NCBI GenBank assembly: GCA_902729315.2
Contig: LR746280.1
Location: 843,501-907,500, forward strand
Direction of reading: 5' to 3'
Source of the DNA: Spirodela intermedia
Taxonomy: Eukaryota; Streptophyta; Magnoliopsida; Alismatales; Araceae
Length of the DNA stretch: 64,000 bases
This document shows positions 21,441-33,730 of the stretch, piece by piece; the stretch's first letter is position 1, and each line of letters opens with the position of its first letter. The notes under the pieces are model-generated. The model was given only the letters and a program-made list of their open reading frames with translations. It did not search any database and was not told the origin of the DNA. The position numbers and the translations under genes are program-made.

Positions 21441-24300
21441 ATGACACATAGTATGCAAATGAATTAGAGTCCTTATGGTAAGCAATTGATAGATGTAGAC
21501 CTATTAAGAACAACAATTTGGATGGTGATATATTCTTATAATAATTTATAAAGCAAGATAAATTTACAAATTCTTAATTAGATTCAATCATAAGTATGAC
21601 CAAGTTAGACCCCATATCTTAGGGAGAAAAATAATACAAGGCCTAAAGGAAGTGTTTGCAATCATAAGAACTGAAGAGAATAAGAAGAGTCTTATGATTG
21701 AATCAAAATATTAATAAATTTGCATTTGAGGCAAAATATAAGAATAAGAGATGATCATCAGTATATCATGGCCAAAAAGTGAAGAAAAGTGACTAAAGAA
21801 ACAACCTATAGTGCTCACATTGTAAATGAGTTAAGACATACTTGTGATCAATGTGATAGGGTTAATGAGAAAGTCCAAATGAGTAGATGATAAGTCTTCA
21901 TTATCATGAGTTTATAATTAGTAAATAATATAATTTTAGTCTTAACTCATGATAAATAGACTTATATTTATGTTAAATTATGAAAAGTGATTTTTAGTCA
22001 ATTAATGTGATTTTTTTGACTAATTATGTGATTTTTTACAAATTTATATGATTTTTATAGTCCTATTTTTGAGATAAATAAATAAAAATAGAGCAAGATA
22101 AAAATATAGCAAAACGAGAAGACTCGCTGGCCAGTCGGGCCCGCAAATAAGTTGGAAGCATAGTCGAGGAGAGCTGTGAGTAGGAGCTCAAGCGGTTAGG
22201 ATAGTGGAGGCACATGTGCGCCACTCCCTTTCCACGTCACTAGTGGCTAGCTGACTGTAAAGTAAGGAGTGGTCGTACACGTGAGAGAAATAGACCCATT
22301 AATTCTAAAATGTGATATTACTATATATTTGCCTAAAACTTTGACGCACAAATGATGTGGCACTAAACCCGTGTCACACCTTTTCCCTAAAAGCTTCGAA
22401 GACTTAAATATCGAAACTATTAATTCGTTATAACAGAGATATACCATGATGATGTCAATTGATAAGGACATTAGAGTACTTCTTATTTCAATCTCTTTTA
22501 TACAGGTGAACAACTGACGCGGGTTTGAATCCTCTTAGAGCCAAAACTCGTATTTTTATTTGATTATCGTGATTTATTTGCAAATCAGCGGTGAAGGATT
22601 AAGTCGTCATAATTGCTAGATTATTGGTAAAAATCTTGTCAACGCAATTCGCAGAGCATTGTTACTAAAACTACTGAATGATTTGCGATAAAATGATCGC
22701 GAATCTATCGAGTAAATGATCTTTGATTGATCGACAAACAAGCTGTCGTTGAGAGGAGGATGATCCATTAGGAAACAAGTTGTCACCTCTTGAAAGCATA
22801 TCGGATGCGATGAAGAGCCTCCTCTTACTATGCGGACCTGATAATGAATCTCTCTGACACGCGCCCCACCTCTATCTAGCTGATCTTCATCGGGTGACAA
22901 CTATTAGAGAGCCGCAAAGTCACCATTTTTTTACTCTACCGGGTGACATCAACTAAAGATGATTCGATGACTCATTTCATTGATCTCTATACTTTACAAG
23001 GAGATCTAAAGATTGCTCACGTCCTCTTTGTTTAAGGAGAGCTTTCGAGGTCGTGAACACTACACGACAATCTTTTTGAACGTTCAAGATTCCAGTGTGT
23101 TACTGATGTATCACCGCCGCGACACCGAAACTCTGTTTTTCTACTTTCAACTTAATTTTCACTTCATTTAGTGATAATTTGTGTGATTTAAATTTACCAA
23201 GATATACTTCATTTAATTAAGATTCTTCCGACTTTAATAGATTTTAATTTGATCAATTAAATCATTTGTAATCGCTTACGTAAGAATCACTAAGTGGAAC
23301 TCTATTTCTGTGTGATTTACGTTTGTCGGGAGCTGATGTCATTATAACGTCCACACCCTTATTTTTTTTTGTGAATTTTAAATATATTTTATTTTTATTT
23401 TCTAGTATAAAATTTATAGAAAATCATATTCTTTGAAATTTTGAAAAAGTATCCGATATTATATTACATCCCTATGATTGACTTAGAAAATTATTACTAT
23501 TTTTGTAAGTTTTATTAAATTATAATTGATATATTTGTTTAAAAATACTTCTAAATATCCAAAAATTAGTCTTTTCTACTTTTATAAATTTTAAATTTAC
23601 ATGATTTATTATAAAATAACTAAGTCACGTTAGTGGATAAGCCCACTTGACTACTTCATAATCATTAGAGGAAATCTCAACTTTAGAGGCAAGTACACAA
23701 GTAGCAATGAAGTGTTAGGGCTGAAATCAATAAGCTAAAGTTGGCTATGGCATTCAACTCCTTAAGTCAATTTGATGAGATTCCTCATTCTCTTGTATTA
23801 CAAGTAACTTACTACTCATTTTTTACATTTTGGAGAGTAAACATAGGGGTCACCAATTGTTGACATCAACAACACCACTTCATAACTATATGAGAAAATT
23901 ATAGAGATAGCTAGAGAAAAGATATTATTTGTATAGTGTATTATCCTAGGGGAGTTAATAATATACATTCCCTTTAGTCCTTATGTACTTTTGCATAGTG
24001 GTGAGGCCACTCAATCTTGTTAAAGTGATGACTGACGCTTGCACAAGAGACAAGGGCTCAAAAAAGTTCTACTCTCATATAAGGTAGACCATTGAAAAAG
24101 TCTACTACATGTGAGCTAGGCCACATTGGACAAAGGACAATCTCTCATGTGCATTTTAGATGCCATAATCTTGAATGAGACACTAATAAGAGGATAAGCT
24201 TTGACCCTTAACCTACTACTCTTATTAGACACATTAGAATAGTGCACAAGACTCAATAATAATGTTTTCTATCTCACTTATTTAATCAACAATGGGGGTA
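21440..24300 (+). mobile_element. Ty1-copia gag relic split by a solo LTR
   Basis: Plus-strand frames at about 21480-21887 give copia gag peptides: YDQVRPHIL near 21600, a FAIIRTEE block near 21655, then a decayed Cys-rich zinc-knuckle-like stretch near 21815-21860. This is interrupted exactly at 21887/23633 by an LTR of another family. Weak continuation follows from 23633. Everything is full of stops, and no LTRs of the copia element itself were found. From about 24000 the match fades. Confidence 0.65.
21888..23632 (-). mobile_element. Solo LTR (1.7 kb), same family as the 36-43 kb gypsy element
   Basis: Its ends resemble the LTR ends at 34.5 and 35.5 kb (TGATAAGTCTTC at the left, AACTAAGTCAC at the right). 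Flanks are GTAGA (21883-21887) and GTGGA (23633-23637), a 5-base target duplication with one transition. The inside carries the family's GC-richer block (about 22120-22260), also seen in the other LTR copies. No internal region is attached, so it is a recombined solo LTR lying inside the copia gag relic. Confidence 0.7.
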
Positions 24301-25930
24301 TCCACAATTTTTTCTGATAAAAAGAAATGTCAAAAATTAACTTGACATTGTCACAAAGGAAGCACATACTATGATTCTCACTACTGATAGGAATGTATAA
24401 TAGATTTCATGATTTGACTAATGTACGACTTTTACACCATTTGGACTAGTGATTTTAACACAATGCTGGCATGTAGTGTAATAACACAACAATATGACAT
24501 TTGCATGCCATGCATAACTTGGCACAACCAACATAGATGTGGAAGTGTCCATCATTATGTGCTGTGACAAATGATAGGTTCTAATCATTATGTGTAAAAT
24601 ATGTCAAACTTTAATATTTATAATTAGTTTCAAAAAGTCAAAATCAAAATTCAGTGAATCTAGGTTGATTCACATGAATGACTGTCAATTTTGGCATTAA
24701 CTATGTTCCATGCATCCATTGGTGCAAAAAAAAAAAGAACATGAGGAACAAGGAAAAAATCATCATGTCTACTTTTTGGTCTCACTTGTTGCTTCATGTT
24801 ATCACCAATAGTTATGTGTACTAATGTCTTTGGCCACAACTCACAGCCACTTGAAGATCTGATGCAACCATCTGAACATGTAATACATTAAGTGGGAGCT
24901 AAGAGCAAAAGATTTTAAGAAGTGAAGCAGAACATTTGAAAACAAAGAGTGAATACAGGACAAGACATAAGCAAGGGAGGAAATAAAGAAAAAAAGAAAA
25001 ACACCCACTAGCTGATTTTATTTTGCCGGGAGTAAAATGAGAAAATGCTTTATGATGACACCAATTAACATTCACATAAAGCATTTAGATCACACAACAA
25101 CACCTAAACATAGCTTGAGTGAAAGTTGTCCCTATCTTCCACCTAGGGATGAAAACATGAATGCTGAAATAAAATTGAGTGTGAAATTAGTAATAAAATA
25201 AACAAGCATGAAGAAAGTCTAATCCCATCTTGTGCCTATCACCTATGTGACCAAGGTATTTAATACAAAAATAGAACACAATTCAAATAGAAACTAAGTT
25301 TGTAAGCACTTAGAGAGAGCTCGACCTTTGAGAACCAAAACTCTTCGTTTTGCTGCTAGGCTCCACCACACACTCCACATGTGTTAGGGTCCACCCCCCT
25401 TTTTCTCTTTTGAGACCAAATTAACCTGATAATGAACTTTGACATTGGGCCCAACATTACTAGTCATTTATAATTCCACCTTGCCACCCTTCATAAATTT
25501 ACTAGAAATTATAGAAAATGTTATATTTTCCTAAGTCTAACTTCATAATGCTTTCGTGTCAACTGCCAAATACTTTTCAAGGGATATGCCTTAGATAATT
25601 ATGTTAGAATATGTATTATAAAATAAAATGAAAAATTCTCAAAAATAATATGCAGATTTAAGTAGAAATTAATGAAATGTATTTTAGAATGTATTTTAAT
25701 ATTTTTCATTCAGTTTACTACATTTAACACCAATTAATGTGATTTTTTTTTTATCATTTTACCTTGATTTACATACACATTATGTATTAATTACAAGATA
25801 GAGATGAAGTGTGAGACAAATGACACATGTCTAAGAGTGTATGATGTAGGCATGAAACATTTGATAATGGCAAAGCTGCATTCACATGAGAGTTTCATGA
25901 ACTTTAGAGTGGTGTGCAAATAGTTACATG
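24300..25930. other. AT-rich intergenic DNA, nothing recognised
   Basis: No gene, LTR end or transposon protein could be identified. The composition resembles decayed transposon DNA. Confidence 0.5.
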
Positions 25931-26831
25931 TATAGTAGATGGATGATATGTGTCATGCAAAGATGGCTCAATGATGAGAGATCTTCAAAGGGCCACTAAA
26001 TTTTGGGACATGGACAAAGACTTCATGATTTTGGTATATTGGGTAGGGAAGCTGCTAGAAGGGCTTTTATTTTGGAAGGTTAAGACTCTAGCAAGTGTAC
26101 TTGAGGATACATGAACTTCCCAACTTGCTAGACTCTAGTCTTAAACTACATGATTCTCATAATTGGAGAATCCTGACCAGAATGCCGACTGTTAAAGGTC
26201 CAACAACCATGAATCTAGAACGTTGCCCATTTAAAATTAAGTGTTGTCATTGTAATTAAGTCATTTTAATCCATTTTTAGAGTCATGCCTGTATCATCTC
26301 TCAACATTTCATTTTTTTAGGTAATAAGGATTTCTAGAAGGCGAGGGGCACGTGAATAACCATCAATGGTTGTGGCCGAAAGTTCCATGGAGAGGTCACC
26401 TTGTCTGTCTGGATATACTTTTTAATTACGGATCTGGTCGCGCTGGCCATCGGAGGAGACATGAGAGATGTCCAACGCAGACCCCGTGAAGAAAGAAACG
26501 GGCCCGAGGCGCCTCCCGAGCCCCGAGATACGACCGGCATAGGCGGGGGGGCAGTGCTCCACCTTTTCCGCCTGCCCGTCGGCACAGCGACAACGAGCAG
26601 CAGTTGATCCGCCAAGAGGCAGACCTGACTGAGAGTGTCCTTTCTTCTGCAGCTCACCAGAGGAGCGGAGAGAACACAGATAAGGCACGAGTCGCAAAAA
26701 TCTAAAGCTCGCCAAGTCCGAGACTGCCCGTTCAAAACTATTTCGAGGAGGGGAAAGATCGAAAAGAGACTGTAAGATATCTATCTATCAAATCCACCGC
26801 CTTCGAATGCGGCCCCCGGTTCACTCCATCT

Positions 26832-27404
26832 TCAACTGGAGGAAAGGGGGGCGGCAGCGGCGGCAGCAAGCTTCTGAAGGTTGAGCTTGACGACGGTGTC
26901 AGTGAACATCCTTGTGTCCTCCTCTGTGTTTCCCTCGGGGATGTCCACCACGTAGGACTCCAGCACGAGGGTGTAGACCGGGCCCCCGCCGGAGAACTCG
27001 GTGGCGGAGGTGACCGACCTGTAGTTCTTGAGGCGGTGGTCGCCACCGATGACCCGGAAGCTGAGGATGTGCCTCTCGTCGTCCAGCATCTCCAGCCTCT
27101 CGATGCTGGTAGAGGCCGGGAGGCCGGAGACAACGGCCACCTCCCGCACGCTGCCCACGCCGCCGTCGCCTTGCGTCACGGCGCAGCTCTTGATGAAGTG
27201 CTTGTAGCGCTTCGGCTGGTCGAACCTCCTCACGATGGACCACACCGCCCCCAGCGGCGCGTCGATGCGCTGGGTTATGAGGGAGGTGCAGGTCCCCGCC
27301 GGCTGGTCGGGCTCGTAATGATGCCTGCGGATTAGAGGCTCCAGCACGGACAGCTCTTCTTCGGACAGCCCCCGCCGCAGGCTTTCCCTCTTGGAGGGAT
27401 CCAT
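26832..27404 (-). CDS. PYL2: PYR/PYL/RCAR abscisic acid receptor, PYL2-like
   Basis: Intronless gene for a 190-residue START/Bet v 1-fold receptor of abscisic acid, which on binding the hormone inhibits clade A PP2C phosphatases in cytosol and nucleus. Diagnostic parts: gate loop SGLPA at 93-97, latch HRL at 123-125, the hormone-carboxylate lysine in YKHF (Lys68), Glu102 in the TSIERLE segment, the [11 protein letters not shown] strand at 149-159 and Asn175 in the C-terminal helix [17 protein letters not shown] and the start [13 protein letters not shown] are closest to Arabidopsis PYL2 (dimeric subfamily I). All key residues are present. The gene ends with an Ala/Ser tail. Its start lies about 550 bases from the 3' end of a dead ABCC copy, so its promoter is squeezed into a repeat-rich spacer. 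A broken second copy lies in unit B. Confidence 0.95.
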   Translation of the reverse strand: MDPSKRESLRRGLSEEELSVLEPLIRRHHYEPDQPAGTCTSLITQRIDAPLGAVWSIVRRFDQPKRYKHFIKSCAVTQGDGGVGSVREVAVVSGLPASTSIERLEMLDDERHILSFRVIGGDHRLKNYRSVTSATEFSGGGPVYTLVLESYVVDIPEGNTEEDTRMFTDTVVKLNLQKLAAAAAAPLSSS

Positions 27405-27450
27405 GCCTCCCCTGCTAAGAGCGAGAGATTAAAAAAAATCTTAGGAAAAG

Positions 27451-27453
<3 letters not shown>

Positions 27454-27487
<34 letters not shown>

Positions 27488-27490
27488 GAG
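27454..27490. repeat. (GA)n microsatellite in the PYL leader
   Basis: AG run ending about 50 bases upstream of the PYL start codon, probably within the transcribed leader. A shorter equivalent occurs at 48121-48147 before the broken copy. Confidence 0.85.
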
Positions 27491-27661
27491 GCAGGCTTCC
27501 GTGGGTGGCTCCGTTGGTTGCGGCATAAATAAACCCGTTGGTTGCTGTAGAGGGAGAGAGGGGCTTCTCGTAAGGGCAGATGCAGCAATACGCTTTATTA
27601 TTAGTTCCGCATTAATACTCAAATCTGTTAGATTGCCGTACAGCTCAGCGTCAGTGGGACG

Positions 27662-27865
27662 CTCAACGTCTGTTTTCCTTGCTCTTCACGAGCGAGCAAG
27701 CGAGAGAGAGAAAGGGAAGACCAGTGCGCTAACCGTCTGGTTTCCCAGTTCTTTATTCACGAGAGAGAGAGAGAGAAGACTAGTTCGTTGACCGTCTGCT
27801 TTCCCTGCTCTATCACGAGCTAGAGAGTGAAAGAGAGAGAGAAGACCAGTGCGTTGACAGTTGAA
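27662..27865. repeat. Tandem ~62-bp repeats in the PYL-ABCC spacer (unit A)
   Basis: Three copies plus a partial one start near 27662, 27724, 27783 and 27849. Each has a block like CGTCTGTTTTCCCTGCTC, then TTCACGAG, then a GA run and GAAGACCAG. Copies differ in GA length. The same array, expanded, is present in unit B at 48327-48590. In unit A it lies 260-460 bases upstream of the PYL start. Confidence 0.75.
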
Positions 27866-27954
27866 CAGCTAGTTATCGCGACTCGGTCGAGCAGGACCCC
27901 TCTTGAGTGCGTTGACAATCTCTTCCTCTCCCGGTGGTCCCCCTCCGCCTTCTA

Positions 27955-30253
27955 CCCGCTGGACAGGTTCCGAGAGGAGTCACTCCTGCAACTGGACCAG
28001 TACTCCGCCACCAGATTCGAGAAGGCGGAGCCGCTCTCCACCATGAGTCTGGAGGGCACGTCGTACTCTACGATGCTCCCTGCAAGATCAGGAACCGACA
28101 CCGGGCGACGATGAGGATACTCTGGATCAGTTCTTCTTCCCGTGTGGGGGGAGAGGAAGTGGCGTACCGAAAGAGAGCACCAAGACCATGTCGTTTTCGA
28201 CGACGGGTGGGGACTCGGTGCACCACCGTGATGACGGTGAACCGGCCGAACTCCTGCTTGATGATCCTCCGAAGCGTCGCGTCGGTGGGGAAGTCGATCG
28301 ACGCCGTGGCCTCGTCCAGGACGAGGATCCGGTTCCGCCGGAGGAGGACCCGCCAGAGGCAGAACAGCTGGCGCTGCCCGGCGTTGCCCGGCGCTCCAGT
28401 TGTCCCCCTCGTCGCTCACTTTACGGCGACCAAGGAAAGAATGGAACATTAGATCTGAGGTGTGTAAAGGTTTTAGGGTTTATGGAGAGCCCGTGGAGTC
28501 CAGGAAGTCCGGAAAGCTGGCGACCGTCTTCTTGAGCTGGCATTTCTCCAATCCCTGACCAGCGACGTACGCTGTGTTTAAGGGAATGTTAGACGCAAGC
28601 AGAGTAGAATGTTAGATCGAGGTATCACCTCCCAGATCTCGTGATCAGCGTGCAGACCGAGAGGATCGAGGTTGCTACGGACGCTGCCGCGGAAGAGACC
28701 CGGCTCCTGCGGGCTGATCCTTAGGTGCATCCTCAGGTCCTTCAAGCAGATCGAGCAGATGTCCAGACCGTCGACGAGTATCCTCCCGCCGGCGGGATCC
28801 ACCAGGAGGAACAGTGCGCTTAACAGTGTCCTCTTCCCGCTGGCTGTCCTTCCGACGACTCCCACCTTGTGGCCGGCGGCGAAGGTGCACGTTATCCCCT
28901 TGAGGACCAGAGGCGCGTTCGGGCGGTACTTGATCTATAACCCTAAAATTATCATCACCACAGAGGGTGTGAGAATTTTGGAAATATCTTGAATGAAGGA
29001 TTTTTGTTGTATCCTCTTTTCCTTGAGATCTTCCAGATCGATTCTCCCTTCTGCCTGCCACTTCGGCGGCGGCCTGCGAGCTTCGATTGCGGCGGGGGGC
29101 TCCGATGGAATCTGCGTGAACTGCTCCGATGGAATCTGTAGTTGTCCAAGGTGGAGTACCAACGAGTTAAGGGCGCCTGGCAGGCCCTTTAGGGCGTACG
29201 TCAAGGTGAGGCCCACGAACCCTAACAGCACCATTCACCAGCGTGGAATTCAGCCAGAAGTTGACGACTATACAGCTGATGATAGTCGCAGGTTTATCAT
29301 ATCAGTTCATTGCTCTGCAATACTCACCCGGTGATACGCTCTCCTTCGGAAGCAGCAGGAGGAAGACGGCTGCGGCTACGACGGTGATGTTCTGGAGAGA
29401 TTCCACTCGCAAGAGCAGCCACTCCATGGCGGCGATGGAGTGGAAGAACTGCGACGCGTCGGTGTTGATCAGCTCCATGTTCCTCCGGACGGACCTCTCC
29501 CCGTCGGAGAACGCTCTGATCGTAAGGCGCCGAGGGAGGTCTCCGCCGCGTGGTTCGTGAGGGGAGCCTTCGTCGTCCCGTTGATACTCACAATCTCTCT
29601 CGCAGAGGACAGATAGTACCTCTTCAGTTCCGAGCAGAAGACAGACGATACCTCACAATCAGATGATGTCCGCTATTTCTAGGGTTTCCACAACAATAAG
29701 TCGCGCGGTACAGAGAGAAGGCGAAGGTGCACCTGATAATACCTCACGGCAATGGTTACCGGAACAGCCACAATCAAGATCTGCCATGTGACTACCGCCA
29801 TTACCAGCACCGTCGCCATCACTTCCAGTATACCCGACAGGGAGAAGCAGAGGGCATAGGGGATGTCGTAATCCAAGATGCTCATGTCTGAGGAGGCCTG
29901 CAATACGTCAGTTGAGAGTAGTAGGAGCTATTATGGGTGATATGTTACTCTGGTGAGAATCTTTCCGACGGGTGTCGAGTCAAAGAACGCCATTGGAGCT
30001 CTGAACAAGGATTCCATCAATCCAGAGAAGAAGGCCATGGAGGCCTTCAGCTCTAAATGAGTAGCCAGAAGACTCCTCGTGCACATGGCGACCCCGCTCA
30101 GGAGAGATAACGTCGTGTATGCACCAACCAGTGTGATATTTCCCATATTGGGAATCCAAATCGCAGATGCAACCCAGAAAGTGGAAAGAGACTGGAGAAG
30201 AACAAACCCAGACTGAAAGAGGATGATCATGACAAGGTTAAGAAACCCATTAA
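27955..30253 (-). pseudogene. Truncated ABCC transporter pseudogene (unit A)
   Basis: Corresponds to the last eight exons of the intact ABCC gene in unit B: the 3' part of exon 4 (30253-29946), exon 5 (about 29897-29733, open), exons 6-10, and exon 11 (to about 27955). It is not functional. The 5' half is missing, with Athila-type sequence starting at about 30253. NBD2 Walker A reads GRTASGKR instead of GRTGSGKT. A base is missing in exon 6 near 29525. A 10-base duplication near 28380 shifts the frame in the ATP-binding signature exon. Flanking intron positions match unit B. Confidence 0.88.
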
Positions 30254-33190
30254 AAAAGGATGAACCTTTCATTGTTATTAAGTTATTTGATTGTGAAGCA
30301 ATGTTAATTGTAAATCCTAAGACAGGTCAGCAACCTAAAGTGAATGAGCAAAGGCTCAAACTATACATGGAGCACAAACAACAACCTTTAGACAGCTTTC
30401 TTCAACTGCAGGATCTGCCACTATTTCAAACCTCCCGTTGACATCATCTTGATCATTAAATTTACAATTTTGAGTTTTCAATATAACCACCTTTTTATTC
30501 AGTGGCTTCTCCTCTTTTCAATTTTCTTTGTAGTTATCTTTTAATGTTGTTGGAGTACATAGATGGGTCCAATACACAATCATGGTAACAGGGTGATGCA
30601 TATATTACACAGCATCAATAAATACAAATTGTCATGCATTACTTAGTTTACACCTTATTTGTTGAAATTTATTTATTTATTTTTTCTTTTTCATGCACTT
30701 CAGTCAATGCATGAATTAAGTTGGGGAGTGAGAAGATAAGTTTCCTACAATACATACTTATAATATTATGAATTCACACATTTTTGAATTTATCTTGTGA
30801 TTGCATTATAGAAGAACCCAATCAAAACATCATAATTCAAATTGTCATATTGTTTAATCTCTATGCTCACAAACTTGCCTTCTTTAAATGAGTCTTAAAA
30901 AGAGAAATCATGTTGAGTAGTGTTTAGATATTCATGAACAAAAGTTTGTAGTAATTAGATCTAATTATTTTTTTCAATTCAAAATACTTCTTTAACTGTC
31001 ATAGAACTAGTTCAAGTGACTTGATCTTCTAGCTAAGAATACTCCATTTAGATCACGAGTTGCTAGCGCATAAAAAAAGAAAAGAAAAGAAAAGAAAAGA
31101 GTTTCTATGCAGAGTGAAGCCCAAATGCAAATGAAAGAGAAATTTTCCTCATCCTGTGGAGCTTTCATATGTGATACTAGGATAATTATTACTTCATTTG
31201 GAAAAGCTACTTGCACAACACATGAGTTATGTAGAATAAGTTGCAGTGATTTGAGTTAAACTCAAAATCTAGAATCCATTGGTGACATTTAGCTAGTAAT
31301 GAGAGTAGATGAATTGATGATTAGACAATTTAGTTGTTGAGATTGAAAAAAATGAGCAAACATGAACTCTACTTAAATGTTGACTCATGAGTGTCTTAAC
31401 AAGAGCAGGTGAAACTCTCCAATAAAGATTTGTGAAATGATAGACAAATTAGTTGATGTGTGTGTGAATGTCAATATGATTTTTTTCTAAGTTATATGTA
31501 GAAACTTGAAGTATTTTCTTGCTAAGAGTCTAGCGATAACTCAAGTTGAGGGGTGAGATAACATGTTAATTATATACAAAAAATGTAAGAATTATTCTAT
31601 TAAGGGGTTTGAATTTTATGATCTAGTATGTTATCATACTAAAAAATAAATATTTCCTATTTCTTTGATATTTTTTATAAATTTTAATATTTGAGAGAAA
31701 TTTTTAAATTTTTTTTACTGAATTTTACTGTTACAATTGATTTTTTAATAATATGAAAGAAGTTTAGAAATTTTTGATATCTTTTTATGATTTTTAGGAA
31801 GTCAATATACACTTCTATGGATGAGATTTTATTTAGAGATGATGCGATGGAATTAGGGGCCAAGGTGCTGACATGCGGCATCACCAAATGAGGAGGTCAG
31901 AAGTTGTCGAGAGTGTTCTACATGATTGACGGCAAATGGAGCATACTTACTGATGGTGCAGAGGATCTCTACATTAAAAAAGATCTTATGACTATGACAA
32001 GACTTCTAAATCCAATACTTCATATCAATTCGAGAGGAAATTGACACTTGCCTCATCTTATCATGGCCAAAAAGACAGAAAGATCCTCACTCACTCATAA
32101 CCTTAGATCAGATGATCTTGGATAAACCAGCTCATGAGAAGGTATATATCAGCCCTACATGTGTAATCTCGTACCCTTGTGTAAACCTTTACACATTTAA
32201 GCCACCGTTAGGGATGAAAAACCTAACTTCGAATGCCTTGACATTTAGTCGGTCAAATGAAACAACATTAAGGTTTCACAATGATTTGGATGTGTTTTTG
32301 GTTGATTCAAGTGTTGATTTGCAGCTTAGATCATTAGAGAAGCATGCTTGAAGAAGAAACTACATGGCCATGGCGAAATATAGAGGCCTGATGTAAGTTT
32401 TTCCAAGTATGATGCATTTTGTGTATGAACAATCATCTAGGCATTCATAGGTTTGAAATAGATAGAGATACACTTTGATTTTGTATTATTCTTTCATGAG
32501 TGTTTTCCCTCTCAATTGTCTCTTGCATTGTCGAATTTATGTTGTCTTTTTTCAACAATAAATATCCTTCTTATTTATCGCCACCTCTTCTTCTTAGCCT
32601 TCATCTCATTTCAGTAGATCAATTAAATAGAATAGTAGCTACCTATTTCCTAATTCTCATTCCTTGTGGATCGACCACGAGCTTACCACAATACTTACTT
32701 TTTTTAGTATTTTAATTAGGTAACTTTAGGATTCTAAATATTTTTGGTCAATCGATTTCGAAGTATTTCAACGACCTTTGATTTTGTTTTATTATGAGAG
32801 AAACGCATAGTCGAGTAGAGCCACAAGTAGGAGACTTGTGTGGCTAAGGATAAGTTGGGGGCACATGTGTGTCACTCTCCTTCCATGTCAATAGTGGTCA
32901 GTCAAGGGCAATAAGGGATTAAACCTGTACCATCACTCATTAGCAGGTTTTCAATGATTTTAATAGCTAAAATACTCATAGTGTATAAAAAGAAAATGCC
33001 TCTATAAAATCATTAGGTAATGGTGGGTATGAGGGTAATTCACATTATCTCTCTCACACAGCCGACTGTCTGACGAAGGTTTGAATTTCACTAGAGCTAA
33101 TATTTATATTTTTTTATTAGATTCATATTTGTTATTTGATTAAATCATGATCTTCTTGTAGAGTGTCAGTCAATTATTAAGCCATCATAA
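30254..33190 (+). mobile_element. Athila-type gypsy fragment with 3' LTR, plus partial LTR of another family
   Basis: Plus-strand codons at 30254-30440 give the end of a gypsy integrase (EPFIVIKLFD, then PKVNEQRLK), fused to the broken edge of the ABCC copy. A long untranslated stretch follows, then a polypurine tract (TTGAGGGGTGAGATAA, 31545-31560). Next comes an LTR of about 1.15 kb ending near 32710 with a CTTGTGGATCGACC...CTTACCACAATAC block typical of Athila LTR ends. 32800-33190 resembles the internal part of the LTR family at 36-43 kb. The 5' part of the element is absent. Confidence 0.65.
31072..31101. repeat. (GAAAA)n microsatellite
   Basis: About six units of GAAAA within the untranslated part of the Athila-type fragment. 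Confidence 0.8.
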
Positions 33191-33586
33191 ATGCTTCATG
33201 TAGGATAATGATTAGGTTGTTCACTTTATGACATCCATGTTGCATGTGTAGATGGCACAATGATGAGTTATCTTCAAATGGGCTAGTAAATTTTTAGATA
33301 TAGAGAAGACTTCATGATTTTTGTGTATTGGGCAAGGAAGCTGCTAAAATGGTTTTTATTTGAAAGGTTAATATAGAGTCAAACCTAAATGAGTGTATCC
33401 TTTTTTTTGAGCTTCCCAAAGGAGTGAAGATAACATATATGACCCACAAGTTCAAAAATCTAAAGCTCATCAAGTTCGAGACTGCTTGTTCAAAATTATT
33501 TCAAGGAGAAAGATAAAAAAGAGGATTGTAAGATATTAGTCTATCAAATCACTACCTTTGAATATGGCCCCTTGTTCCCTTCATCT

Positions 33587-33730
33587 TCAATTGGAGGAAA
33601 TGGGAGTGGCAACGACAGTGCAAGTTTTTGAAGTTTTAGCTTGACAATAGTGTCAATGAACATCCTCATGTCCTCCTTTGTGTTTCCCTTGGGGATGTCC
33701 ACCACATAGGACTCTAGCACGAGGGTGTAG
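33587..33730 (-). pseudogene. PYL2-like pseudogene, C-terminal part (unit B)
   Basis: Matches the last 48 or so codons of the intact receptor at 26832-26975, ending exactly at the copia insertion point (GGGTGTAG). The differences are mostly C-to-T and G-to-A on the plus strand, which removes most CpG sites and changes many codons. The N-terminal part of the same pseudogene resumes at 47671 beyond the element. Confidence 0.88.

Larger units (their letters stand above)
25930..30253 (-). repeat. Tandem segmental duplicate, unit A (PYL intact, ABCC broken)
   Basis: This stretch matches unit B (33.2-33.73 plus 47.67-51.0 kb) in the same orientation and gene order. Matching blocks include 25940-26110 with 33210-33400, 26690-26970 with 33435-33730, 26970-27410 with 47676-48105, and 27950-30250 with 48675-51005. 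Unit A has about 0.55 kb (26.13-26.66 kb) absent from unit B. At about 30253 the homology stops abruptly at Athila-type retrotransposon sequence. Confidence 0.85.

Noticed and set aside
26334-26735. 133-codon minus-strand frame downstream of PYL
   Set aside because: Missing from unit B, no recognisable family, and positioned where the PYL 3' UTR is expected. It could still be a captured fragment.
28188-29560. Several plus-strand frames of 90-115 codons in the unit A ABCC region, and the matching ones at 48606-50353
   Set aside because: Antisense shadows of GC-rich ABCC exons, present in both copies for that reason only.
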